The position numbers were made by a program, and so were the translations under genes. The notes under the pieces are model-generated. The model was given only the letters and a program-made list of their open reading frames with translations. It had not been told where the DNA came from and did no database searches. DNA of 64,000 nt from Diphasiastrum complanatum (Eukaryota; Streptophyta; Lycopodiopsida; Lycopodiales; Lycopodiaceae), in assembly GCA_029204225.1 (NCBI GenBank), contig CM055106.1, positions 14,138,393-14,202,392 of the forward strand, read 5' to 3'. This document shows, one piece after another, positions 42,504 to 53,585 of the stretch (its first letter is position 1; each line of letters opens with the position of its first letter).

Positions 42504-44481
42504 TCAACTTTCTAAGAACCTTTGGATGCACATTCTATGTCAACATTACTCTTGATGATAGGACCAAGGAGGATCCATCTTCAAGAAGAGGTATTTTTGT
42601 TGGATATAGTGAGGTGAATAAAGCCTACAAGGTTTACATTCCTTCTACTAACAAAGTGATTGTTGGTAGAGATGTCATTTTTAATGAGGGAAACATTCCA
42701 AAGGTGTCTTCAAGCATGATTGATGGTAAAGTAGATGGATCTAACGTTCTTGATGTTGATGAGAAGGATCCTACTTTGGATGGTGGTGATGATGGAGCTT
42801 CATCAAGTCAAAAGCCAAGGAGAACATCAAGAGAAAGACAAGTACCTCCAAGGCTCACATATGATCAAAAGGGTAAGCAAGTAGTTTCTGGAAATTATGT
42901 TGTTTTCCTAACCTCTTTGGATGAGCCTACAAGTGTAGATCAAGCAAGGAAAGAAGAGGAGTGGATCCAAGCAATGGATCTCGAGTATCAAGCTCTTATG
43001 AAGAATGGAACATGGAGATTGGTGGAGTTGCCTAAGGACAAGAAAGCTATTGGATGCAAATGGATCTTCAAGGTGAAGACAAACCAAGATGGATCTATCA
43101 ACAAGTACAAGGCAAGGTTAGTGGCAAAAGGATATGCTCAACAACAAGGAATTGACTATGATGATACCTTTGCACCGTGGCAAAGATGGTAAGCATTCGA
43201 GTCATCATCTCACTTGCTACACTTTATGGATGGGATCTATGGCAAATGGACATTTCAAATGCATTCTTGAATGGTGATCTTGAGGAGGAAGTATACATGG
43301 AGCAACCCGAGAGCTACATTTCATCAACAAAGCCAAATCATGTGTGTCTTCTACAAAAGAGCTTGTATGGCCTTAAGCAAGCACCAAGGAGTTGGTATGC
43401 TAAGCTTAACACTTTTTTACTCTCTCAAGGCTTTGTTATGAGTGAGTATGATCATTCACTTTATTATAGGTTTGCTGGAAATGATGTTACCATCTTGCTA
43501 ATCTATGTGGATGATATCATCTTGAGTGGTGGAAACAATCAAGATGTGGAGGATATCAAGAATGCTCTTAAGAAGGAGTTTGAGGTGCATGATCTTGGTA
43601 ATTTGCATTACATTTTAGGAATAGAAGTCATTAGATCTTCTGAATCTACTTTCATTTGTCAAAAGAAGTATGCTAATTCTATTCTAGAAAGATTTCATAT
43701 GGTAGATGCAAAAGCTATTGATACACCTATGGAGTCTCATGTAAAGCTAACTATAAGAGGTAGTGAAAGATCCTTTGAGGACATTACTCTCTATAGAAAG
43801 CTAGTTGGTTCACTCATCTATCTAACCATTACTAGACCTGATCTAAGCTATTGTGTTGGAAGATTGAGTCAATGCATGCAAGATCCTAGTGAGGAGCATT
43901 GGAAGCTAGGAAAGCGAGTTTTGAGGTACATCATTGGAACTCGAGATTTTGGCATATTGTATGAGGGATCATCACCTAATCTTTTTGGATTTTCAGATTC
44001 GGACTATGCTGGAGATGTAATGGATAGTAAATCCATTAGTGCTTATTGTATTTTCACAGGTGATGGAGCTATATCATGGATGTCAAAGAAACAAGCCACT
44101 ATCTCATTGTCATCTAGTGAGGCCGAGTACAAAGCTCTTACACATTGCACAAAGGAGATGGTATGGATCAAAAGGATGATCAAGGATCTTCACTTGCTGG
44201 ATTTTTCAGAGAGCCCAATCATCTTTTGTGACTATCAATCAGCCCAAAGAATGGCATCCAATCCTATCTTTCATGCTAGGAGCAAGCATATTGAGATACA
44301 ATATCATTTTGTGAGGGAGCGAGTCATTGCAAAGGAGGTGGAGATTCAACATTTGTCTTCAAGGGAATGTGTAGCTGATATCTTCACCAAAGCATTGGGA
44401 AAAGACTTGTTCATGAAGCATAGGACTTCACTTGGAGTATTATCAAAGTCTATGCTAAAACTAGTTGAAGAGGGAGTGTGA
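42504..44481 (+). pseudogene. Family 2 integrase tail, RT and RNase H (frameshifted)
   Basis: After the 1b insertion the family 2 frame resumes with INFLRTFGCTFYVNITLDDR and runs to DDTFAPWQRW, where a missing C (GCACCGTGG; family 1 has GCACCCGTGG) shifts the frame at about 43175. The next frame (from 43177) continues AKMVSIRVIISLATLYGWDL, LDEEVYMEQPE-type RT core, LLIYVDDIILSGGN, RNase H SDSDYAGDVMDSKS and ARSKHIEIQYHFVRE. It ends EEGV plus a TGA inside the 3' LTR. The same single-base loss is present in the second family 2 copy (about 51490), so it predates both. Non-autonomous. Confidence 0.9.
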
Positions 44482-45126
44482 AAGATTCAACTAGTTTTAT
44501 CACATTTTGCAATATTTCCATATTTGGCATATTGAGGCCAAAACTTGTTTTAGACTTAAAGGTTGACTTTTCAAAGTTCATTAGTCTAAATTTCATTTGA
44601 ATAAACACTTTTTGAAAGTGTGGGAAAGATAGAATGCGAGTTTGAGTAGATTCAATTTGAATAAGTTGGGTACATTGAATCTAGACCCAAAATTGGTAGG
44701 GTTAGCATTTTGGTGGGAAAGCCAAGTGGCCAAATAGGGTTTGGACCTGCTATAAAAGGATGTAACTCGTGGAGAGATTCATCTTCTCTCTTCTCTATCT
44801 CATTTCATGCTTATACATGGTTATCTTGGGTTCTACTATCCATTGGTGCACTATCTTGGTGATTGCTTGCAATTCTATGTGTAGAATGATCTATATTTGC
44901 TATTTTTGGATCCACACGTGTGAAATACAGTAGCTTGCTGGTTTTGTACGGACTGCAACAGTACATAATCATTTCATTCAAGTTTGATCAAGTTCTATTA
45001 GTGTTTGCATCTCAAATTGTGTGTAGATGCTGATTTTTCTACATTGGTGAGATTGATAGTGTATTTCTCTTTCTAACCAAAGATCATTCAAGTAGATTGG
45101 ATCTTAAGGATCTGAAATCTTTCACA
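44477..45126 (+). repeat. Family 2 3' LTR
   Basis: 650 bp, same length as the 5' LTR but with several substitutions (for example ACTAGTTTTATC against ACTACTTTCATC). Palindrome at 44913-44922. TSD GAAAT follows. Confidence 0.92.
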
Positions 45127-45131
45127 GAAAT

Positions 45132-45232
45132 TGACCAAACGTAGCATCTATGCATAGTTAGGCACCTACCTAGTGATCTAACCTTTGTTGACAGGCGGAA
45201 GAGCTATACTATGAGAGATCTTCGACCCCACA
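45132..45232 (+). repeat. Family 8 5' LTR, last part
   Basis: It continues the LTR begun at 28160 and ends CTTCGACCCCACA. The same end, inverted, is TGTGGGGTCGAAG at 57247. Confidence 0.88.
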
Positions 45233-45233
45233 G

Positions 45234-45251
45234 TGGCGTTGTTGTCGGGGA
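45234..45251 (+). promoter_or_regulatory. Family 8 primer-binding site, tRNA-Asp type, mutated
   Basis: TGGCGTTGTTGTCGGGGA differs from the tRNA-Asp-type site at 16304-16322 (TGGCGCCGTTGCCGGGGA) by three C-to-T changes, the expected decay of methylated cytosines. It shows that family 8 is a retroelement on the plus strand here and links it to gypsy-type priming. Confidence 0.75.
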
Positions 45252-47240
45252 TAGGTTTTCACTAACTAGTTTAGTTGCATTTTAGCTATTTTCTTGCTTT
45301 TTAGAGTAGTTTAGGTAGATTTTTGGGAGTTTAGAGTTAGTTTTCTATATTTTTTTGTGTTTGGACTGTTCATAGCTAGCGGAGGAGGTGTGAGAGGGTC
45401 GAGGAGGCCCTGAACAACCTCTAAGGGCTTGAAACCCAATCAACCAATCATCCAAAAAACTCAAAAAACACACCAATCTACATTTTGGAGGGAAAAAGAG
45501 CCAAAACAACTCATCAAATTTTTATATCTCCAAAATCAGTGGGAATTAACCCTTGCATAACTAGCAACAACTCTATGGTACTGTCCTAGACCTACATAGA
45601 AGCCTGTGAGAGTTAGGTCCAAGCAGATTGTAAAAATCAGAGAAAAATCATAAAAAAATCAAAAAACCCTTGAAAAAATTTAAAAAAATTCAAATATTCA
45701 TAAGAACTCTCGCAGAGCCCTCTGAAGTTCCATCTCAGTGAGACCAGGACACAGAGAAGCTTGCGAGAGTTAGTTTTATGATTAAGTGCATGTGCGAGAG
45801 TTTCTAGTGAAAAAAAGACGGAAAAATACCAGTGAACCCTCACAGACAGTGAAATTTTTAGTTCCAGTGGTCAAGAACACTCGCAGAGGATTCTAAAGTT
45901 CCATCTCAGTGAGACCATGACACATAAGAGCTTGTGAGAGTTAGTTTGATTCCAATGAGCAAAAAATTGGATTTAAGTGCAAAAAAATCACTAAAAAGTG
46001 AAGATCCAGCAAATCCTTTGAGTAAGAACTCTCGCAGACCCTCTCAATCGATTTAGAATGTCAAACTACATCAGTGATGAAGCCTACGAGAGTTAGTATG
46101 AAGATCTGGTGAAGATCAAGCACAAAAGATGATTTTGAACCATCGCAGACAGTGAAATTTTTACTTCTTGCGAGAGTTAACTCTTGTAGAGAATTCTATA
46201 GTGAGATCTGACCCAGATCCAGCTACTGTGAAACTTGCGAGAGCTACTTCCCAGAGATTTGAAAGATATCAAGTTTTTTATCAGCAAAAATAGCTAAAAA
46301 AACCCTCGCACAGCCAACCCTCGCACAAGATAACCCTTGCAGACTAGATCAGTGGAAAGATCTGTATCAGATCCAGCTACTGTCAAAATCTCAGGTCAAT
46401 CAGTGCAAGGAATAAAAAGTTATCAAGGAAAAACCACCGTAAAAGGCCTAAAATACATTCCGGCCTATCAGATCAATCAGATCCTTGAAAATCCAGACTG
46501 CATCCTACTGTATAGGCAAGATCATTTTGATCTCAGATTCATTCGTCGAATGAGTCCATGAGTACTAGATTTTCATGGATATGAAGAAAGAAATCTGGAT
46601 TTGTGAGGATCTGATCAGTTTGGTTGGCTATGAGTGAGATTTTAGCCCTTTTTCGGTGGTTTTTCCTTGATATCTCTCTGATCCTTGTTTTGATTGGCTT
46701 GAAATTTTTACTATAGATAGATCTGAGGCAGATTTACCTATAAATTCTTCTGTGAAGGTTCATCATGTGAGGGCTAGCTGTGCGAGAGTTCTTTGTACTA
46801 TTTTGCAGTAAAAAATTTTGATATCTTGAGATCTACTGGAGGTCTCGCCCTCTTGGTTGCAGCTGGATCTTGTATGGATCTGGCTCTGTATAAAGTGGCG
46901 AAGGTTAACTATTGCAAATCTGAAAGTTACTAATGTTTTAGATCACTTTTTTGCTTACAAAGTCATCAATACTTCAAATTAATTGTCGTAGACTTGATCA
47001 CTGATGGAAAATGACATTTTGGACTCAATGGACCATGCTACAAGAGTTACTTGTGCAAGGGTTCTCTGATTTTTATGAATTTTTCACTTTTTTCAACATT
47101 TGGAGCTCTCTTATAGTTTACTAGAGCAAGATGAACTCTCGTAGACTTGTCTGTGAGCTTATCTTAGTGAGATCTAGCTACAAGACGTCTGTGGTGAGAG
47201 TTAGGTCAAGCCATCATACTTGGAGAGGGAGTTGTAAAAA
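45252..47240 (+). repeat. Family 8 leader with repeated AACTCTCGCA/TGCGAGAGTT hairpin arms
   Basis: A roughly 2-kb leader with no convincing gene. A 10-bp arm and its complement recur: AACTCTCGCA at 45705-45714 with TGCGAGAGTT at 45762-45771; TGCGAGAGTT at 45793-45802; AACTCTCGCA at 46027-46036 with TACGAGAGTT at 46085-46094. Close variants lie near 45605, 45885, 45935, 46168, 46228, 46790 and 47141. Paired arms are about 50 bp apart, so each unit can form a stem-loop. The words CATCTCAGTGAGACCA and GACAGTGAAATTTTTA also repeat. A 74-codon frame at 46337-46561 has no known domain. Confidence 0.65.
46360..46750. repeat. Imperfect fold-back inside the family 8 leader
   Basis: The stretch 46360-46480 is an imperfect inverted repeat of about 46625-46750. 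The shared core is ATCAAGGAAAAACCACCG on one side and CGGTGGTTTTTCCTTGAT on the other, with ATCAGATCCAGCTACTG-like and TCAATC words in matching order. The loop is about 145 bp. Together with the short arms around it, the leader could form a large secondary structure. Confidence 0.65.
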
Positions 47241-47660
47241 CATTTTGTTTCTAATGCCAAAGCTTTGCTAGCTTTCAATTCTGAACCTTTGACAAATGGC
47301 GATACGACACGACACGACACGATAAGACACGAAATCAGACATGCCCCCATGAACAACCAAGAAGATCAGCCATATACCAAGGGGTACAACCATTTGATCT
47401 GATAACATGACATCATCAGAAGTATTCTAGTTCGTGGCTAATCTGCCACTCTTGTAATTCGCGAATTAGCTGTAGATGCTTAGTCTTTCTAATTTGTAAG
47501 TTCAAGAATGTGACATGAAATTGTTCATGAACTATATACTTTCTGATTGATGCACATTAAAAAAAAAAAAGTCTGAAGTCTAATGCTAGTAAGCAAGACA
47601 ATTGTCAGAGATGAAAAATCTCACGCCAACGCACTGTGTGGATCTGCATGCAGTGCTTGA
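47241..47660. other. Junction region with CGACA microsatellite
   Basis: It lies between the plus-strand family 8 leader and a minus-strand copia pseudogene. It holds a short (ACGAC)n-like run at about 47302-47330 and a poly-A run near 47560. No LTR end is secured. The left junction of the inferred inversion probably falls here. Confidence 0.4.
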
Positions 47661-47665
47661 AAGAA

Positions 47666-49400
47666 TCAGAAAAAGCAATAGATCATTTTGTAGCTATTGA
47701 ATCCCAATGATTTCAAAGCTTGATCCTTCTTTTTGTACCATTGTCGAGTTGACTGTTTCAGACCATAGATACTCCTATGCATTTTGCATGCATAATCAGG
47801 AAGTGAATTTGAGACATAACCTGGGGGTTGATCAAAATAGACTTCCTCATCTAAATCACCATGCAAGAAGGCTGTCTTCTCATCCACAATGTGGATCCTG
47901 AGTTCATAAGCAGCTGCATATGCAAACAAACGTAGGGACGAATGTTTGACGACAAGAGAGAAGGTTTCAGAATAATTAATACCATATCTTTGAGAGAAAC
48001 CCTTCGCTACCAGTCTTGCCTTGTATTTTGAGACATCCCCATCTGGTCCATACTTGAGCTTGTAGACCCATTTGTATTTCATAGCATTCGCTTATCAGGT
48101 AATGGCTGCAACGTCCATACCTAGTTCTTCCTCATGGACTCCATCTCTTCGTTCATGGCTTGGATCCACTTGTCCTTCTCTGGACATTCAATTGCCTCCT
48201 CAAATGTTTGTGATTCGCCACTGAATCCACAGAATTCTTCTGATGTGGAAGTGCACATATCTTGTTGGTGCTCTTCGTGGTCTTGTCGACCTTCTAGGAG
48301 ATCCTCCTGGGATAGCAATGCCTTTGCCTTTGTCTGCTCTGCTAGGTCCAAAACCATCTTGGTTTACAGGAACTGTAGCAGTAGGCTACCTCTCGAATCT
48401 TTCGTCTTTTGATTCGTCAGTTTAATGCGAAGCAACTTGAAAATATTTATTTTCGTGTTCGTCTTCTGTTCCCTCTATCGATGGTGGTTGATCATAGTAC
48501 TGTCTTTCCAAAACTTCATAGCTGATAGGATCGTCATTGGCCATTGTCCTGCTCTCATCGAATCTGACATCCCTCACTATATTCATAGTGTTCATGTCTG
48601 GCATGAAGACTCTGTAGTATGACGAATTGTTGTCATAACCTACCAAAAATCCCTGTTCAGTTTTCTCATCAAGCTTCTTTCGAAGCTTGTCAGGAATATG
48701 TGCATAAGCTGCATAGCCAAATATTCTGATGTGAGACAGGTTGGGCTTTCTTCCCCACCATAATTCGTGTGGTGTCGTGTGAGGGACATTAGACTTCCCT
48801 GTTTTGTTCTGGATGTATGCAGTTGTAGCTATTGCTTCAGCCCATAGTACCCTTGGAGCTTTCGAATAGGCCATCATGCATATGGCTACTTCCATCAGGG
48901 TTCTATTCTTCCTCTCCGCAACACCGTTGTGCTGTGGTGTGTAAGCTGCAGTTCTTCTGTGTAGGATGCCACAATCATTATAGAAGTCAGTGAAGCGATT
49001 CGAGATGTATTCGCCACCTTGATCTGTCCTGATCTGTTTCACTTTGTTGCTGGTGCATCTCTCTGCCCAATTCACATACTCTGTGAATTTATCAAGTGCT
49101 TCTGATTTATTCTGAATGAAATACACTCTAAAAAATTTACTATAATCATTCGATAAAGATTATGTGATATTTCGAGCCTCCTACTGAGATCACATTGAAA
49201 GGCCCACAGATGTCAGAATGCACTAACTCCAGAATCTTAGTCATTCTGTAGGAGTCTTTAACAAATGGAGTGCAAGACATCTTACCCTTCAAGCATGCAT
49301 CACAGATGGTCGAATTTTTTGCATTTGAGATGATGACCCCTATTATTGCTCCATGATGACCCCTATTATTGCTCCATCAAATTCATGTGGCATAGTCTCC
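47666..49400 (-). pseudogene. Divergent copia integrase-RT pseudogene
   Basis: The minus strand holds an integrase start (CDACLKGKMSCTPF and LELVHSDICGP near 49200-49310, with stops), integrase core at 49126-48422 (TDQGGEYISNRF, PQHNGVAERKNRTL), the FLVGYDNNSSYYRVF region, a linker, and an RT part at 48082-47666 (KARLVAKGFSQRYG, FLHGDLDEEVYFDQPPGYV, SIYGLKQ). It lacks YVDD, RNase H, gag and LTRs. Wording such as DKLRKKLDEKTEQG separates it from every other copia here, so it is a different copia lineage. At 49332-49377 a 23-bp unit is duplicated in tandem. Confidence 0.8.
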
Positions 49401-49541
49401 TGTGCCATAGAGTGTCTGGCAAATCATCATGAGTCTAATGCACCTGATCTGCAGACACACGTACCTTCAGATGATACATATTATCTTATCTTCTGTCTTG
49501 AGTGATCAGGGTACTAAACTGGCATCAATAATATTGCATGC

Positions 49542-50191
49542 TGTGAAATATTTCAGATCTTTAAGATCCAATCTACTTGAATGATCTTTGGTTAGAAAGA
49601 GAAATACACTACCAATTTCACCAATGTAGAAAAATCAGCATCTACACACAATTTGAGATGCAAACACTAATAGAACTTGATCAAACTTGAATGAAATGAT
49701 TATGTATTGTTTTTGTCCATACAAAACCAGCAAGCTACTGTATTTCACACGTGTGGATCCAAAAATAACAAATATAGATCATTCTACACATAGAATTGCA
49801 AGCAATCACCAAGATAGTGCACCAATGGATAGTAGAACCCAAGAGAACCATGTATAAGCATGAAATGAGATAGAGAAGAGAGAAGATGACTCTCTCCATG
49901 AGTTACATCCTTTTATAGCAGGTCCAAACCCTATTTGGCCACTTGGCTTTCCCACCAAAATGCTAACCCTACCAATTTTGGGTCTAGATTCAATGTACCC
50001 AACTTATTCAAATTGAATCTACTCAAACTCGCATTCTATCTTTCCCACACTTTCAAAAAGTGTTTATTCAAATGAAATTTAGACTAATGAACTTTGAAAA
50101 CTCAACCTCTAAGTCTAAAACAATTTTGGGCCTCAATATGCCAAATATGGAAATATTGCAAAATGTGATGAAACTAGTTGAATCTTTCACC
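49542..50191 (-). repeat. Family 2 second copy, 3' LTR
   Basis: 650 bp, starting TGTGAAATATTTCAG (plus strand) and ending TCTTTCACC instead of TTTCACA. Palindrome at 49746-49755 with one flank base changed. Minus-strand TATA at about 49910-49917. No 5' LTR partner is found. Confidence 0.88.
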
Positions 50192-53100
50192 CTCCCTCTT
50201 CGACTAGTTTTAGCATAGACTTTGATAATACTCCAAGTGAAGTCCTATGCTTCATGAACAAGTCTTTTCCCAATGCTTTGGTGAAGATATCAACTACACA
50301 TTCCCTTGAAGACACATGTTGAAGCTCCACCTCCTTTGCAATGACTCGCTCCCTCACAAAATGATATTGTATCTCAATATGCTTGCTCCAAGCATGAAAG
50401 ATAGGATTGGATGCCATTCTTTGGGCTAATTGATTGTCACAAAAGATGATTGGGCTCTCTGAAAAATCTAGCAAGTGAAGATCCTTGATCATCCTCTTGA
50501 TCCATACCATCTCCTTTGTGCAATGTGTAAGAGCTTTGTACTCGGCCTCACTAGATGACAATGAGATAGTGGCTTGTTTCTTTGACATCCATGATATAGC
50601 TCCATCACCTATGAAAATACAATAAGCACTAATGGATTTCCTATCCATTACATCTCCAGCATAGTCCGAATCTGAAAATCCAAAAAGATTAGGTGATGAT
50701 CCCTCATACAATATGCCAAAATCTCGAGTTCCAATGATGTACCTCAAAACTCGCTTTCCTAGCTTCCAATGCTCCTCACTAGGATCTTGCATGCATTGAC
50801 TCAATCTTCCAACACAATAGATTAGATCAGGTCTAGTAATGGTTAGATAGATGAGTGAACCAACTAGCTTTCTATAGAGAGTAATGTCCTCAAAGGATCT
50901 TTCACTACCTCTTATAGTTAGCTTTACATGAGACTCCATAGGTGTATCAATAGCTTTTGCATCTACCATATGAAATCTTTCTAGAATAGAATTAGCATAC
51001 TTCTTTTGACAAATGAAAGTAGATTCAGAAGATCTAATGACTTCTATTCCTAAAATGTAATGCAAATTACCAAGATCATGCACCTCAAACTCCTTCTTAA
51101 GAGCATTCTTGATATCCTCCACATCTTGATTGTTTCCACCACTCAAGATGATATCATCCACATAGATTAGCAAGATGGTAACATCATTTCCAGCAAATCC
51201 TATAATAAAGTGAATGATCATACTCACTCATAACAAAGCCTTGAGAGAGTAAAAAAGTGTTAAGCTTAGCATACCAACTCCTTGGTGCTTGCTTAAGGCC
51301 ATACAAGCTCTTTTGTAGAAGACACACATGATTTGGCTTTGTTGATGAAATGTAGCTCTCGGGTTGCTCCATGTATACTTCCTCCTCAAGATCACCATTC
51401 AAGAATGCATTTGAAATGTCCATTTGCCATAGATCCCATCCATAAAGTGTAGCAAGTGAAATGATGACTCGAATGCTTACCATCTTTGCCACGGTGCAAA
51501 GGTCTCATCATAGTCAATTCCTTGTTGTTGAGCATATCCTTTTGCCACTAACCTTGCCTTGTACTTGTTGATAGATCCATCTTGGTTTGTCTTCACCTTG
51601 AAGATCCATTTGCATCCAATAGCTTTCTTGTCCTTAGGCAACTCCACCAATCTCCATGTTCCATTCTTCATAAGAGCTTGATACTCGAGATCCATTGCTT
51701 GGATCCACTCCTCTTCTTTCCTTGCTTGATCTACACTTGTAGGCTCATCCAAAGAGGTTAGGAAAACAACATAATTTCCAGAAACTACTTGCTTACCCTT
51801 TTGATCATATGTGAGCCTTGAAGGTACTTGTCTTTCTCTTGATGTTCTCCTTGGCTTTTGACTTGATGAAGCTCCATCATCACCACCATCCAAAGTAGGA
51901 TCCTTCTCATCAACATCAAGAATGTTAGATCCATCTACTTTACCATCAATCATTCTTGAAGACACCTTTGGAATGTTTCCTTCATAAAAAATGACATCTC
52001 TACCAGCAATCACTTTGTTAGTAGAAGGAATGTAAACCTTGTAGGCTTTACTCACCTCACTATATCCAACAAGAATACCTCTTCTTGAAGATGGATCCTC
52101 CTTGGTCCTATCATCAAGAGTAATGTTGACATAGCATGTGTATCCAAATGTTCTTAGAAAGTTGACACTTGGCCTCCTCTTGAATAGCATCTCAAAAGGT
52201 GTCCTTCCATCCAAAATAGCACTCGGCCACCTATTGCACAAGAAATTGGCACACAACAAAGCTTGATCCCAAATTGGTTTGTCAAGATTAGCACTTAACC
52301 TCATAGCTTTAGCACTTTCACATAAAGTTCTATTCTTCCTTTCAGCCATTCCATTTTGTTGTGGGATCCTTGATGTTGTATACTCCCTCTTGATCCCATG
52401 CTCATCACAAAAGGCCTTGAGCTTGTTAGATATGTACTCACCACCATTGTCACCTCTCAAGCACTTGATCTTTGTGGAAAATTGGTTCTCCCTTGAATTC
52501 TTGAACTTGACAAAGACATCATACACTTCATCCTTGCTCTTTAGTAGATAGATCCAACAAAATCTACTAAAATCATCAATCAATGTTACATACATCTTAG
52601 CTCCACTATTGCTAATTGTAGTAAATCCATGAATATCCGAATGTACAAGTTGAAAAGGCTTTGTAGATCTAGAAATAGGTCTAGTATAAGGTAGTCTATG
52701 TGACTTAGACAAAGCACAAGACTCAAAAACATGCTTGTCATTACTTAAGGAATTTGGAAGACCACTCATTACCTTCTTCTTTGCCATTACCTCCAATGAC
52801 TTGAAGTTGAGGTGTCCCATCCTTTTGTGCCAAACCTCTTGAATAGAAATTTGCTCCCTTGCAACACATCCAACTTGGTTAGCAATAACACAAGCATCAA
52901 GTTTGAACAACTTCCCTTGCCTTTTACCTTTTTCAATCAAGACATCCTTCCTTTTGATCAAACAAGCATCTCCATCAAACTCCACCTTGAGGCCCTTACT
53001 TAGCATTTGACTCACACTAAGCAAATTCTTGGTAATAGATGGAATAAACAAGACATCCTCCAAATGAACATTCCTATTTGTAGAGAGAGAAATAGGAATT

Positions 53101-53585
53101 GTGCCAATCCCTTTGATTGCACACTCACCATCATTGGCCATGTAGATCACCCTCTTGTCATCTCCATATGCTAACAAAGAAGTGAAGTACTCTTTGTGAA
53201 AAGTCATGTGTGAACTTGCTCCACTATCAATCCACCAAGGATCTAAATTTCCATCATTAGCAAGCATACATGAAGACATCACAAAAGCATCATCATTTGA
53301 ATCTTGCACATCCAAACCATCCTCATCAAGAGTAAGATTACCTTGTTTGTCTCCTTGATCTCTCTTCTTTTTGTAGCACTCACTTGCAAAGTGTCCTTTG
53401 ATGCCACAATAGAAGCACTTGAGCTTTGATCTATCTTTCTTTTTGCCACTTGAAGAAGCATCCACTTGATCTTGCCCTTTAGACCACTTGCTTTTGGTTT
53501 TGCCCTTGAATTTGCCGTTTGTGAACATAGCATCCTCTTGAAGTGTTGATGTAGATCCACCTCTTGCTTGAAGCCTATATTCCTC
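50187..53585 (-). pseudogene. Family 2 second copy: gag tail to RNase H
   Basis: From 53585 the minus-strand reading starts abruptly in gag (EEYRLQARGGSTST). It has knuckle CFYCGIKGHFASEC, protease WWIDSGASSHMT, integrase HKRMGHLNF, HSDIHG, GDNGGEYIS and PQQNGMAERKN, then DETFAPWQRW, where the same C is missing as in the first family 2 copy. RT and RNase H follow (MAKMVSIRVII, LLIYVDDIILSGG, SDSDYAGDVMDRKS). A private extra A at about 51205 shifts the RT frame again. It ends EEGG. The first half of gag, the leader and the 5' LTR are missing and replaced by family 3 sequence. Confidence 0.9.

Larger units (their letters stand above)
28879..45126 (+). mobile_element. Family 2 copia with two nested copia insertions
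   Basis: The 5' LTR is 28879-29528 and the 3' LTR is 44477-45126, each 650 bp. The target duplication GAAAT lies at 28874-28878 and 45127-45131. The empty site is visible in the family 8 3' LTR at about 57333-57360. Element 1a is inserted in the leader and 1b in the integrase-RT linker. Without them the element is about 4.5 kb, because most of gag, protease and the integrase N-terminus are deleted. The LTRs differ at several positions, so it is older than 1a and 1b. Confidence 0.92.

Noticed and set aside
43160-43200. Programmed frameshift as the established explanation for the family 2 reading-frame change
   Set aside because: I see no slippery heptamer or pseudoknot at the site, and the related family 1 has an uninterrupted frame. 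Kept only as an alternative in the finding.
45600-47220. Repeated short words as a CRISPR-like array
   Set aside because: Repeats are short, degenerate and alternate in orientation, spacing is irregular, the genome is a plant, and there are no cas genes.
47231-47250. GGAGAGGGAGTTGTAAAAAC as a copia polypurine tract and LTR start
   Set aside because: It resembles the family 1 and 2 signal, but no matching LTR sequence follows and no partner or coding region fits.
47397-47408. GATCTGATAACA as a minus-strand primer-binding site
   Set aside because: Two mismatches to the usual site, and the copia coding sequence follows within 260 bp in an order that does not fit a 5' LTR there.
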